6,412 nucleotides of DNA from Pseudomonadota bacterium (GTDB taxonomy: Bacteria > Pseudomonadota > Alphaproteobacteria > Acetobacterales > Acetobacteraceae): contig JAKAZJ010000121.1 of NCBI GenBank assembly GCA_021826565.1, positions 1-6,412 of the forward strand, given 5' to 3'. Position 1 is the first letter of the stretch, and each line of letters starts with the position of its first letter. Positions 1 through 5,542 of this stretch are shown in pieces. Under the pieces are notes generated by a model. That model ran no database searches. It worked only from the letters and a program-made list of their open reading frames with translations, and was not told the origin of the DNA. A program made the translations under genes and the position numbers.

Positions 1-256
1 TGCCGATTCCCTGACCGGCCCGCCCGAGGAACGTCAGCTCGCCATGGCGCCGACCCAGCTGCAGGATTTCATGCAGCGTTTGCGCGCGGTCTTCGATACC
101 GCCGCGGCCGGCGGCGAAACCCCGGTGCTGCTGACCGGGGCCGCGATCCGCCAGCATGTGCGCGCGATCGTGGACCGCATCCGCCCGAACACGCCGGTGC
201 TGGCACAGAGCGAGATTTTCCCGCGCGCGCGCATCCGCACCGTCGGCACGATCTGA
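1..256 (+). CDS. flhA: Flagellar biosynthesis protein FlhA, C-terminal fragment (5' end outside window)
   Basis: FlhA is the membrane export-gate subunit of the flagellar type III secretion apparatus; its cytosolic C-terminal domain docks chaperone-substrate complexes. Only the last 84 codons are here: the first complete codon is at position 2 and the TGA stop at 254-256. What is visible is the end of the FHIPEP-family cytosolic domain: a helix LQDFMQRLRAVF, then GETPVLLTG, AIRQHVRAIVDRIRPNTPVL, and the ending ARIRTVGTI. That ending, with the RPNTPVL-x-QSEI-x-PRARIRTVG layout, is what I know from alphaproteobacterial FlhA; virulence SctV/InvA homologues usually close differently. The ATG at 44 is internal, because the frame is open and FlhA-like upstream of it. 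The rest of a gene of about 690-700 codons, and probably other flagellar genes, should lie to the left. It converges on icd. Confidence 0.9.
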   Translation, partial: ADSLTGPPEERQLAMAPTQLQDFMQRLRAVFDTAAAGGETPVLLTGAAIRQHVRAIVDRIRPNTPVLAQSEIFPRARIRTVGTI

Positions 257-272
257 CCCCGCACGCGCGGGG
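257..272. terminator. GC hairpin between convergent flhA and icd, possible bidirectional terminator
   Basis: A perfect 6-bp inverted repeat, CCCCGC (257-262) and GCGGGG (267-272), encloses a 4-nt ACGC loop. It begins right after the flhA stop codon and lies 12 bp beyond the icd stop, so it fills much of the 28-bp gap between the two convergent genes. Neither strand has a T-run after the stem, so it is not a classical intrinsic terminator. Termination in both directions is inferred from position; it could instead only stabilise the mRNA 3' ends. Confidence 0.4.
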
Positions 273-284
273 CCAGTCGCAGCA

Positions 285-1505
285 TCATCGCGCCATCGCG
301 GCCTTCAGATTCGCATCCAGCTTCGCCAGGAAATCCTGGGTGTTCAACCACGGCTCCTTCGGTCCGATCAGGATCGAAAGATCCTTGGTCATCGCGCCCG
401 ATTCCACCGTTTCCACGCACACTTTCTCAAGCGTCTCGGCAAACTGCGTGACGTCCGGGGTGTTATCGAAGCGGCCGCGATAGATCAGACCCCGGGTCCA
501 GGCAAAGATCGACGCGATCGGGTTGGTCGAAGTCTCCTGGCCCTTCTGATGCTGGCGGTAATGCCGCGTCACCGTCCCGTGCGCCGCTTCCGATTCCACG
601 GTATGGCCGTCCGGGCTCATCAGCACCGACGTCATCAGTCCCAACGAGCCGAAGCCCTGCGCCACGGTGTCGGACTGCACGTCGCCGTCGTAGTTCTTGC
701 AGGCCCAGACATAGCCGCCGTTCCATTTCAGCGCGCAGGCCACCATGTCGTCGATCAGGCGGTGCTCATAGGTCAGTTTCGCGGCGTCGAACTTCGCCTT
801 GAATTCGCGCTGGTAGATGTCCTCGAAGATGTCCTTGAAATACCCGTCATAGGCTTTCAGGATCGTGTTCTTGGTCGAGAAATAGAGCGGCCAGCCGCGC
901 ACCAGCGCGTAGTTGAAGGACGCGCGCGCAAACCCCTCGATCGACACGCGGGTATTGTGCATCCCCATCGCCGCGCCGCCGCCGGCGCCGAAATCGAAGA
1001 TGTCCAGCGTCTGCGCCGGGCTGCCGTCAGCCGGCTGGTAGGTCATGGTGACCTTGCCGGGGCCAGGGATTTTCATCTCGGTGGCGCGATAGATATCGCC
1101 ATAGGCGTGGCGCCCGATCACGATCGGCCGGGTCCAGTGCGGCACCAGGCGGGGTACGTTGCGGCAGATGATCGGCTCGCGGAAGATCGTCCCGTCCAGG
1201 ATGTTGCGGATGGTCCCGTTCGGGCTGCGATACATGCGCTTGAGGTTGAATTCCGTCACCCGCGTCTCGTCCGGGGTGATGGTGGCGCATTTCACGCCGA
1301 CGCCGTACTGCGCGATCGCTTTCGCCGCATCGACCGTGACCTGATCGTCGGTCTGATCGCGATATTCGATCCCGAGGTCGTAATACTTCAGGTCGATATC
1401 CAGATACGGCAGGATCAGCCGATCCTTGATGAAGCCCCAGATGATCCGGGTCATTTCGTCGCCGTCGAGCTCGACGACCGGAGTTTTCACCTTGATTTTC
1501 GCCAT
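285..1505 (-). CDS. icd: NADP-dependent isocitrate dehydrogenase (eukaryotic-like homodimeric type)
   Basis: Catalyses oxidative decarboxylation of isocitrate to 2-oxoglutarate with NADP+ in the cytoplasmic TCA cycle. The protein is 406 residues, the usual length for this subfamily. Its numbering appears to run in register with human IDH1 as I recall it: T77 in ATITPDE, S94 and N96 in the SPNGTIRN substrate loop, R100, R109, R132 in GRHAYGD, Y139, K212 in STKN, D252, D275 and D279 in NYDGDVQSD, and the NADP-binding stretch HGTVTRHYR with R314, H315 and N328. All the catalytic and metal-binding residues I checked are present. The frame stays open 24 codons further upstream, but the start at 1503-1505 is chosen because it gives the conserved [21 protein letters not shown]-terminus and has GAGGA just upstream. 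It converges on flhA and follows marR on the same strand after 151 bp, so it is probably transcribed on its own. Not the E. coli-type enzyme regulated by AceK. Confidence 0.97.
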   Translation of the reverse strand: MAKIKVKTPVVELDGDEMTRIIWGFIKDRLILPYLDIDLKYYDLGIEYRDQTDDQVTVDAAKAIAQYGVGVKCATITPDETRVTEFNLKRMYRSPNGTIRNILDGTIFREPIICRNVPRLVPHWTRPIVIGRHAYGDIYRATEMKIPGPGKVTMTYQPADGSPAQTLDIFDFGAGGGAAMGMHNTRVSIEGFARASFNYALVRGWPLYFSTKNTILKAYDGYFKDIFEDIYQREFKAKFDAAKLTYEHRLIDDMVACALKWNGGYVWACKNYDGDVQSDTVAQGFGSLGLMTSVLMSPDGHTVESEAAHGTVTRHYRQHQKGQETSTNPIASIFAWTRGLIYRGRFDNTPDVTQFAETLEKVCVETVESGAMTKDLSILIGPKEPWLNTQDFLAKLDANLKAAMAR

Positions 1506-1514
1506 TACATCCTC
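1505..1514 (-). promoter_or_regulatory. icd ribosome binding site with an embedded AUG-UAA start-stop
   Basis: Read on the minus strand, GAGGA (1514-1510) precedes the icd ATG by 4 nt, which decides the start codon. The bases run GAGGATGTAATG, so a second ATG (1510-1508) is followed at once by TAA (1507-1505), and the last A of that stop is the first base of the icd ATG. The Shine-Dalgarno core overlaps the upstream ATG and so is badly placed to drive it; the real icd start is favoured. Confidence 0.6.
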
Positions 1515-1535
1515 GGTTGGCACGCGCGCCGCCCG

Positions 1536-1551
1536 CCGGCCTTGCGGCCGG
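1536..1551 (-). other. GNRA-capped hairpin in the icd leader
   Basis: A perfect inverted repeat with 6-bp arms (1536-1541 and 1546-1551) reads CCGGCC-GCAA-GGCCGG on the minus strand. GCAA is a GNRA tetraloop, a very stable RNA cap. It lies 30 nt before the icd start codon, upstream of its Shine-Dalgarno. No T-run follows, so a terminator is unlikely. It could protect the icd mRNA 5' end or affect its translation, but only the structure itself is seen. Stretches this rich in GC also give such stems by chance. Confidence 0.4.
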
Positions 1552-1567
1552 TGACGGATCGGCGCGC

Positions 1568-1596
1568 AACATCGCACCCGCCCGCACGCCGGGCAA
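1568..1596 (-). promoter_or_regulatory. Weak candidate sigma70-type promoter for icd
   Basis: On the minus strand TTGCCC (1596-1591) and GATGTT (1573-1568) are separated by exactly 17 bp. They match the TTGACA and TATAAT consensus at 4 of 6 and 3 of 6 positions, the -10 keeping its A2 and T6. A start near 1561 would give a leader of about 55 nt that includes the GCAA hairpin. This is the best pair I found in the marR-icd spacer, but the match is weak. Confidence 0.25.
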
Positions 1597-1618
1597 GGGC
1601 GCAGCCCGGCGCTGCCCC

Positions 1619-1637
1619 GCTGCCGCCGATCGGCAGC
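1619..1637 (-). terminator. Perfect 7-bp hairpin downstream of marR, likely terminator
   Basis: GCTGCCG (1619-1625) and CGGCAGC (1631-1637) form a perfect 7-bp stem with a 5-nt loop. On the minus strand it begins 20 nt after the marR stop codon, the usual place for a terminator. The following bases are G/C-rich with no T-run, so the hairpin alone may only pause polymerase or mark a processed 3' end. It would separate marR transcription from icd. Confidence 0.45.
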
Positions 1638-1656
1638 AACACCCAGGCCCCGATCG

Positions 1657-2067
1657 TCACGCCGGCCCGAACCGGGCCAGCAGCGCGATCAGGCTCGGCC
1701 GGATCGCGGCCAGTTCCCGCGCATGGGCCTCGGACAGGCCGCGCAGGATCGCCTCCCCTTGCGGCGTCAGCGCCAGCAGCGCGCGGCGATGGTCCCCCGG
1801 ATCGATCCGGCGGTCCACCAGGCCCAGCGCGGCCAGCCGGTCGATCAGTTCCACCGCCGAATGCGACCGGATCAGCAACGCCGCGGCCACCGCGCCGAGG
1901 CTGGGCGGGGACGGCGCGCCCTTGATCGCCAGCAGCGCCTGGTGCTGGCGCGCGGTCAGCCCCGCCGCCCGCGCCGCCGCCTCGGAAAACGCCGTGAACC
2001 CCCGCAGCGCGTGGCGGAACGCGGCAAGGGCGGCATAATCCGGTTCGGGGCGGATAGGCGGACGCAT
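1657..2067 (-). CDS. MarR-family transcriptional regulator
   Basis: A 136-residue winged-helix DNA-binding protein, typical MarR length. Visible in order: an N-terminal dimerisation helix (about 10-33), helix [15 protein letters not shown] (36-50), the helix-turn-helix with recognition helix around [20 protein letters not shown] (56-75), LGLVDRR (81-87), the wing tip [16 protein letters not shown] (89-104) with the family's D-x-R motif at D92/R94, and a C-terminal dimerisation helix (106-133). It has no cysteine, so OhrR-type thiol sensing is excluded; the ligand is unknown. The start at 2065-2067 is preferred because AGGA (2075-2072) lies 4 nt upstream, the same spacing as in icd. An in-frame ATG at 2089-2091 would add 8 residues and overlap the lutB start. 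Divergent from lutBC, which is its most likely target. Confidence 0.9.
   Translation of the reverse strand: MRPPIRPEPDYAALAAFRHALRGFTAFSEAAARAAGLTARQHQALLAIKGAPSPPSLGAVAAALLIRSHSAVELIDRLAALGLVDRRIDPGDHRRALLALTPQGEAILRGLSEAHARELAAIRPSLIALLARFGPA
2034..2039 (+). promoter_or_regulatory. Candidate -10 element for lutBC, inside marR coding sequence
   Basis: CATAAT matches the TATAAT consensus at 5 of 6 positions and stands out in this GC-rich sequence. It lies 50 bp before the lutB ATG, within the 5' end of marR, and would give a leader of roughly 45 nt. No good -35 is visible at 16-18 bp (GTGGCG or TGGCGG at best), as expected if transcription depends on an activator or another sigma factor. Placement only; unproven. 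Confidence 0.35.
2038..2055. promoter_or_regulatory. Candidate MarR operator (short inverted repeat)
   Basis: ATCCG (2038-2042) and CGGAT (2051-2055) form an inverted repeat with an 8-bp spacer, 18 bp in total, a size typical of MarR-dimer sites. It overlaps the end of the CATAAT -10 element and covers the expected lutBC transcription start, a position where binding would block initiation. It lies in the first codons of marR, so it could also affect marR expression. Five-base arms are short and this may be chance. Confidence 0.25.
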
Positions 2068-2089
2068 CGTGTCCTGGTAAACCCGGCCC

Positions 2090-3523
2090 ATGCAGACCGC
2101 CACCTCCCCCGCCTTCAAGGCCAATGCAAGCCGGGCGCTCGCCGATGTCGGGTTGCAGAAGGCGCTGGCGCGCAGCGGCAGTTCGTTCATCGCCCGCCGC
2201 GCCGCCGCCGTCGCCGCGCTCCCGGAGTTCGAGACGCTGCGCGACGAAGCCCGCGCGATCAAGGACCACACGCTCGCGCATCTGGATTTCTATCTGGAAA
2301 CCTACGCCGCCAAGGTGGAGGCCGCCGGCGGCACCGTGCACTGGTGCGCGGACGCCGCCGAGGCCCGCGCCGCGATCCTGAAAATCTGCCAGGCGGCCGG
2401 CGCGCGTACCGTGACCAAAGGCAAATCCATGATCAGCGAGGAGCTCGGCATCAACGAGCACCTCGAAGCCAACGGCATCCAGCCGGTGGAAACCGATCTC
2501 GGCGAATACATCCTCCAGATTCGCCACGAGACCCCCAGCCATATTATCGCCCCGGCGTTCCATCTGAACCGCGAGGACTGGGAGGCAAGCTTCCGCGCCG
2601 CCCATACCGACCTGCCGCCCGACCGCGTATTCCACGAACGCCGCGATATCCTGACCGAGGCGCGCTCGCGTCTGCGCGAGAAATTCCTGGCCGCGGATGT
2701 CGGCATCACGGGCGCCAATTTCCTGATTGCCGAGACCGGGTCCAGCGTCATTGTCACGAACGAGGGCAACGGCGACCTGACCCAGACCCTGCCGCGAGTC
2801 CATATCGCCCTCGCAAGCATCGAGAAGGTGGTGCCCACGCTGGAGGACTGCACCAGCCTGCTGCGCGTCCTGGCCCGCTCGGCCACCGGGCAGGAGTTCT
2901 CGGTCTACACGACGTTTTCCACCGGTGCGCGGCGAGCCCAGGATCTGGACGGACCGGACGCGTATCACGTGGTGATCGTGGACAACGGACGATCCGGGAT
3001 GCTCGGCAGCGAATTCCAGCCGATGCTGCGCTGCATCCGTTGCGCCGCCTGCATGAACCATTGCCCGGTCTACGGCGCGGTCGGCGGGCACGCCTATGGC
3101 TGGGTCTATCCCGGGCCGATGGGCAGCGTGCTGACCCCCGCGCTGATCGGCGTGGACCAGGCCCGCCTTCTGCCCGGCGCCTCCACCTTCTGCGGCAAAT
3201 GCGAGAGCGTCTGCCCGGTGAAAATCCCGTTGCCCGGGCTGATGCGCCACTGGCGCGAACGCGAATTCGAACGCCACCTGACACCCGCGGCGCAGCGGCG
3301 CAATCTGGCGATCTGGGCGTTCCTGGCCAAGCGCCCCGCGCTGTATCGCGCCCTGACCCGCGTCGGCGCCTTTGGGATGCGTCTCCTGGCCGGCCGCCGG
3401 GGCCGTCTGTCGCGCCTGCCGCTGGCCGGCGGCTGGACCGCGGGCCGCGACCTCCCCGCGCCCGAGGGCGATACGTTCTTCGCCCGTTACGCACGCGCCC
3501 AGCGCGCCGGACGTGGCACATGA
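2090..3523 (+). CDS. lutB: L-lactate oxidation iron-sulfur protein LutB (YkgF/LldF family)
   Basis: LutB works with LutA and LutC in the cytoplasm to oxidise L-lactate to pyruvate. The 477-residue protein matches family length (B. subtilis LutB is about 479). An N-terminal LUD domain carries TKGKSMISEELGINE (109-123), VETDLGEYILQI (133-144), GANFLIAETGSSVIVTNEGN (208-227) and VIVDNGRSGMLGSEFQ (295-310). The ferredoxin-like part has C315, C318, C321 and C325 in CIRCAACMNHCP, and C368, C371 and C375 in CGKCESVCPVKIP, the cysteine pattern of homologues, for two Fe-S clusters. A LutB_C-type tail follows (about 400-470) with GGWTAGRDLPAPEG. The start is chosen because MQTATSPAFKANAS lines up with the N-terminus of B. 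subtilis LutB. It has no clear Shine-Dalgarno. Its stop overlaps the lutC start (ATGA at 3520-3523), implying translational coupling. No lutA precedes it; marR diverges 22 bp away. Confidence 0.95.
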   Translation: MQTATSPAFKANASRALADVGLQKALARSGSSFIARRAAAVAALPEFETLRDEARAIKDHTLAHLDFYLETYAAKVEAAGGTVHWCADAAEARAAILKICQAAGARTVTKGKSMISEELGINEHLEANGIQPVETDLGEYILQIRHETPSHIIAPAFHLNREDWEASFRAAHTDLPPDRVFHERRDILTEARSRLREKFLAADVGITGANFLIAETGSSVIVTNEGNGDLTQTLPRVHIALASIEKVVPTLEDCTSLLRVLARSATGQEFSVYTTFSTGARRAQDLDGPDAYHVVIVDNGRSGMLGSEFQPMLRCIRCAACMNHCPVYGAVGGHAYGWVYPGPMGSVLTPALIGVDQARLLPGASTFCGKCESVCPVKIPLPGLMRHWREREFERHLTPAAQRRNLAIWAFLAKRPALYRALTRVGAFGMRLLAGRRGRLSRLPLAGGWTAGRDLPAPEGDTFFARYARAQRAGRGT

Positions 3524-4194
3524 GCCGCGAGACCGTCCTGCACGCGATCCGCCGCGGTCTGCGCCGCGGGCCGCTGCCACCCGATCAGACGATGGCGCTG
3601 CAGGCCCGGCTGGCCGCGCATCCGCGCCATCCGATTCCCGCCCGCTCGCGTCTGGACCACGCCGGTCAGGTGGCGCTGTTCGCGGCCAATGTGGAACGCG
3701 AATTCGGCACCATCGTCCGCGTTCCGGACAACATGGCCGTGCCCGCGGCCGTGGCGGACTACCTCGCCGCTCAGAACCTGCCGATGGACGCGGCGATCGC
3801 CCCGCACCCCGAGCTGCGCGCCATCCCCTGGTCCGACCGTCCGCTGCTGCGTCTGCGCGAGGGGCGCGCCGAGGCCACCGACAGCGTTGCGATCCAGCAT
3901 GGTTTCGCCGGCATCGCCGAGACCGGCACGTTGATGCTGCCGTCAGCCCCGGAACGCCCCACCACGCTCAATCTTCTGGCCGAGGCGGCGATCGTGATCC
4001 TGCGCGCCGATCGCGTGGTGGGCGCGTACGAGGAAGCCTGGGACCTGCTGCGCGCCGAGCTGGGTGCGATGCCGCGCAACGTGATGCTGGTGACCGGCCC
4101 CTCGCGCTCGGCCGATATCGAGCAGGCATTGGAACTCGGCGCGCATGGCCCGCGACGGCTGCATATCGTGCTGGTGGGCGACGCGTTCGGCTAA
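3520..4194 (+). CDS. lutC: Lactate utilization protein LutC (LUD domain, YkgG/LldG family)
   Basis: LutC is the small LUD-domain subunit of the LutABC L-lactate oxidation system. The product is 224 residues, slightly shorter than B. subtilis LutC (about 240). After a helical N-terminus (1-60) come the LUD hallmarks: TDSVAIQHGFAGIAETGTLM (120-139), ERPTTLNLLAEAAIVIL (145-161), VVGAYEEAWDLLR (166-178), and the C-terminal VMLVTGPSRSADIEQALELG (188-207) followed by HGPRRLHIVLVGD. G-x-AETGT and TGPSRSADIE are the most diagnostic. The ATG at 3520 overlaps the lutB TGA as ATGA, so translation is probably by reinitiation after lutB. The TAA stop (4192-4194) interlocks with the stop of the convergent ampG gene. 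No cysteine is present, so this subunit carries no cluster of its own. Confidence 0.95.
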   Translation: MSRETVLHAIRRGLRRGPLPPDQTMALQARLAAHPRHPIPARSRLDHAGQVALFAANVEREFGTIVRVPDNMAVPAAVADYLAAQNLPMDAAIAPHPELRAIPWSDRPLLRLREGRAEATDSVAIQHGFAGIAETGTLMLPSAPERPTTLNLLAEAAIVILRADRVVGAYEEAWDLLRAELGAMPRNVMLVTGPSRSADIEQALELGAHGPRRLHIVLVGDAFG

Positions 4195-5459
4195 ACGGCC
4201 GCAAGCTCGGTCGGCGGGTAGCGCCGCAACAGCCGTAACATCAATGCCATCGCCGGAAGTGCTGCGAACATCGCCAGCGTGTAGAACGGCGTCCACCCGA
4301 CCGCCGCGGCCAGGAATCCCGAGAACCCGCCCACCGTGCGCAGCGCGATCGCAGCCAGCGAGGACAGCAGCGCATATTGCGTCGCCGCATATCCCGGCGC
4401 GCACAGGCCGGACAGGTAGGTGATGAAGGCGGCATCCGCCATGCCCTCGGCGAAGGCCTCGATACCCACCGTCGCCACCAGCACATGCGCCCGCCCGGCC
4501 GAGACCGCCAGCACCAGATACATCCCCATCGTGAGGGTCTGCACCCAGCCGGTGGCGAGCAGCGCCCGCCCCACGCCGGCGCGTGCCACCAGCCAGCCGC
4601 CGACCGCGGTGCCGGCGAAGGCGCAGGCCAGGGACAGCGGCCCGTTCGCCACCGCGATCGCGGCGCGATCGAACCCCAGATGGGTGTAGAACGGCGCGGT
4701 CATCACCCCGGCCATCGCCTCGCCCAGCTTGAACAGCGCGACGAAGCCCAGGATCGTGACCGCCCCGGGTCGGGCCAGCAGGTCGCGCAGCGGCACCAGG
4801 ACCGCCGCGCGCAGCCCGCCGCCGCGCATCACTGCGCGTGGGGTGGCCGGCTCCGGCGCCACCAGGGTCACCAGCGGCGCAAGCGCGAGCAGCACCGCCA
4901 CCCCCCCCAGCGCCAGATGCCACCCGACCTGGGCGGAGGCCGCGATCACCCCGGCCCCGGCGATCAACAGCGCGATCCGATAGCCCCACACATAGGCGGC
5001 CATCGCCGCCCCCTGGGCGCGCGGGGGAAACGTCTCGATCCGCCAGGCGTCGATCACGATGTCCTGGCTGGCCGAGAGGAACGCGACCCCGGCCGCCGCG
5101 GCGATCGCCAGCCCCGGCGCCGCGCGGGGATGCGCCGCCGCCAACCCCGCCGCGCCCACCGCCAGCGCCACCTGGATCAGCGCGAGCCACCCCCGCCGCC
5201 GTCCCAGCCGCGCGAACCACCACGGCGGAGCCAGCCGATCCAGCGCCGGCGCCCACAGGAATTTCAGCGAATAGGCCAAGCCGGCATTGGCCGTCAGCCC
5301 GATCAGCGCCAGCGACACGCCACCCCGCGCCAGCCACAGCCGGAAGGTGAATCCGGACAACGGCAGCGGCAGGCCGGACGCCACGCCGAGCAGCCCCATC
5401 AGCCATAGCCGCGGGTCGGCGAGCAGCGCGCGCGGCGGGGCGGAGTCGGGTTCGCTCAT
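4191..5459 (-). CDS. ampG: AmpG-family muropeptide permease (MFS)
   Basis: Predicted inner-membrane MFS transporter that imports anhydro-muropeptides from the periplasm for peptidoglycan recycling, a route tied in many Gram-negatives to AmpR/AmpC beta-lactamase induction. The 422-residue protein is mostly hydrophobic, about 12 membrane segments by eye. Family motifs: ASGLPLPLSG (27-36), LKFLWAPALDR (65-75), LGRRRGW (85-91), SASQDIVIDAWRIE (129-142), GYR (159-161), FKLGEAMAGVMTAPFY (243-258), EAFAEGMADAAFITYLSGL (334-352) and YAATQYALLSSL (357-368). E. coli AmpG is longer (491), with two extra segments; the short form is common in alphaproteobacteria. The frame is open far upstream, but the start at 5457-5459 has AGGA 9 nt ahead, and the upstream part is arginine-rich non-family sequence. 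It converges on lutC with a 4-bp overlap and diverges from the DehI-like gene. No ampC, ampD or nagZ is in view. Substrate is by family only; some MFS relatives share these motifs. Confidence 0.88.
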   Translation of the reverse strand: MSEPDSAPPRALLADPRLWLMGLLGVASGLPLPLSGFTFRLWLARGGVSLALIGLTANAGLAYSLKFLWAPALDRLAPPWWFARLGRRRGWLALIQVALAVGAAGLAAAHPRAAPGLAIAAAAGVAFLSASQDIVIDAWRIETFPPRAQGAAMAAYVWGYRIALLIAGAGVIAASAQVGWHLALGGVAVLLALAPLVTLVAPEPATPRAVMRGGGLRAAVLVPLRDLLARPGAVTILGFVALFKLGEAMAGVMTAPFYTHLGFDRAAIAVANGPLSLACAFAGTAVGGWLVARAGVGRALLATGWVQTLTMGMYLVLAVSAGRAHVLVATVGIEAFAEGMADAAFITYLSGLCAPGYAATQYALLSSLAAIALRTVGGFSGFLAAAVGWTPFYTLAMFAALPAMALMLRLLRRYPPTELAAV

Positions 5460-5460
5460 G

Positions 5461-5478
5461 CGCCGCGTTCCTGCGGCG
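5461..5478 (-). promoter_or_regulatory. ampG Shine-Dalgarno held in a hairpin loop
   Basis: On the minus strand CGCCGC-AGGAAC-GCGGCG (5478-5461) is a perfect 6-bp GC stem whose 6-nt loop contains AGGA (5472-5469). The 3' arm ends one base before the ampG ATG. If folded in the mRNA, the ribosome binding site would be shown in the loop with the start codon at the foot of the stem. The fold is plain from sequence; any regulatory effect is inference. Confidence 0.4.
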
Positions 5479-5528
5479 GACGCGGCCGGGATGCAACCGG
5501 CGCCGCGCGTGGCATGATGGCGCGAACC

Positions 5529-5535
5529 AGAGGAA
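5529..5535 (+). promoter_or_regulatory. Ribosome binding site of the DehI-like gene
   Basis: AGAGGAA contains AGGA (5531-5534) 8 nt before the ATG at 5543. It is the best-placed Shine-Dalgarno in the window and supports this start. The 83-bp divergent spacer (5460-5542) otherwise shows only a weak -10-like CATGAT (5513-5518) without a matching -35. Confidence 0.65.
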
Positions 5536-5542
5536 CCGCCCC

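Noticed and set aside
1506..1577. 24-codon N-terminal extension of isocitrate dehydrogenase
   Set aside because: The family N-terminus begins at MAKIKVKTP and a Shine-Dalgarno directly precedes that codon; the extension would include the leader hairpin.
156..1925. Long plus-strand open frame (589 codons) antisense to icd
   Set aside because: It runs opposite icd, a certain gene, and its product is an arginine-, proline- and histidine-rich low-complexity string typical of the complement of a GC-rich gene. No family resemblance and no Shine-Dalgarno-supported start.
1723..3519. Upstream extension of the lutC frame through marR and lutB
   Set aside because: The frame is open to 1723, but only the part from 3520 resembles LutC; upstream residues are Arg/Pro-rich and out of frame with lutB. 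No fusion protein.
1505..3580. Long minus-strand open frame (691 codons) antisense to lutB
   Set aside because: Composition is Gly/Ala/Arg-rich without domains; it is complementary to lutB, whose Fe-S and LUD motifs are unmistakable. A GC-codon-bias shadow.
4377..5408. Plus-strand open frame (343 codons) antisense to ampG
   Set aside because: Product is dominated by Arg, His, Gln and Pro, with no motif; the minus strand has clear AmpG motifs over the same bases.
5485..5501. GCCGG/CCGGC inverted repeat in the ampG/DehI-like spacer as an operator or terminator
   Set aside because: Five-base all-GC arms in a very GC-rich spacer are expected by chance, and neither gene ends here, so a terminator makes no sense.
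5513..5518. CATGAT as -10 element of the DehI-like gene
   Set aside because: Only 4 of 6 matches, no -35 at proper spacing, and a start there would leave the Shine-Dalgarno almost at the transcript end.
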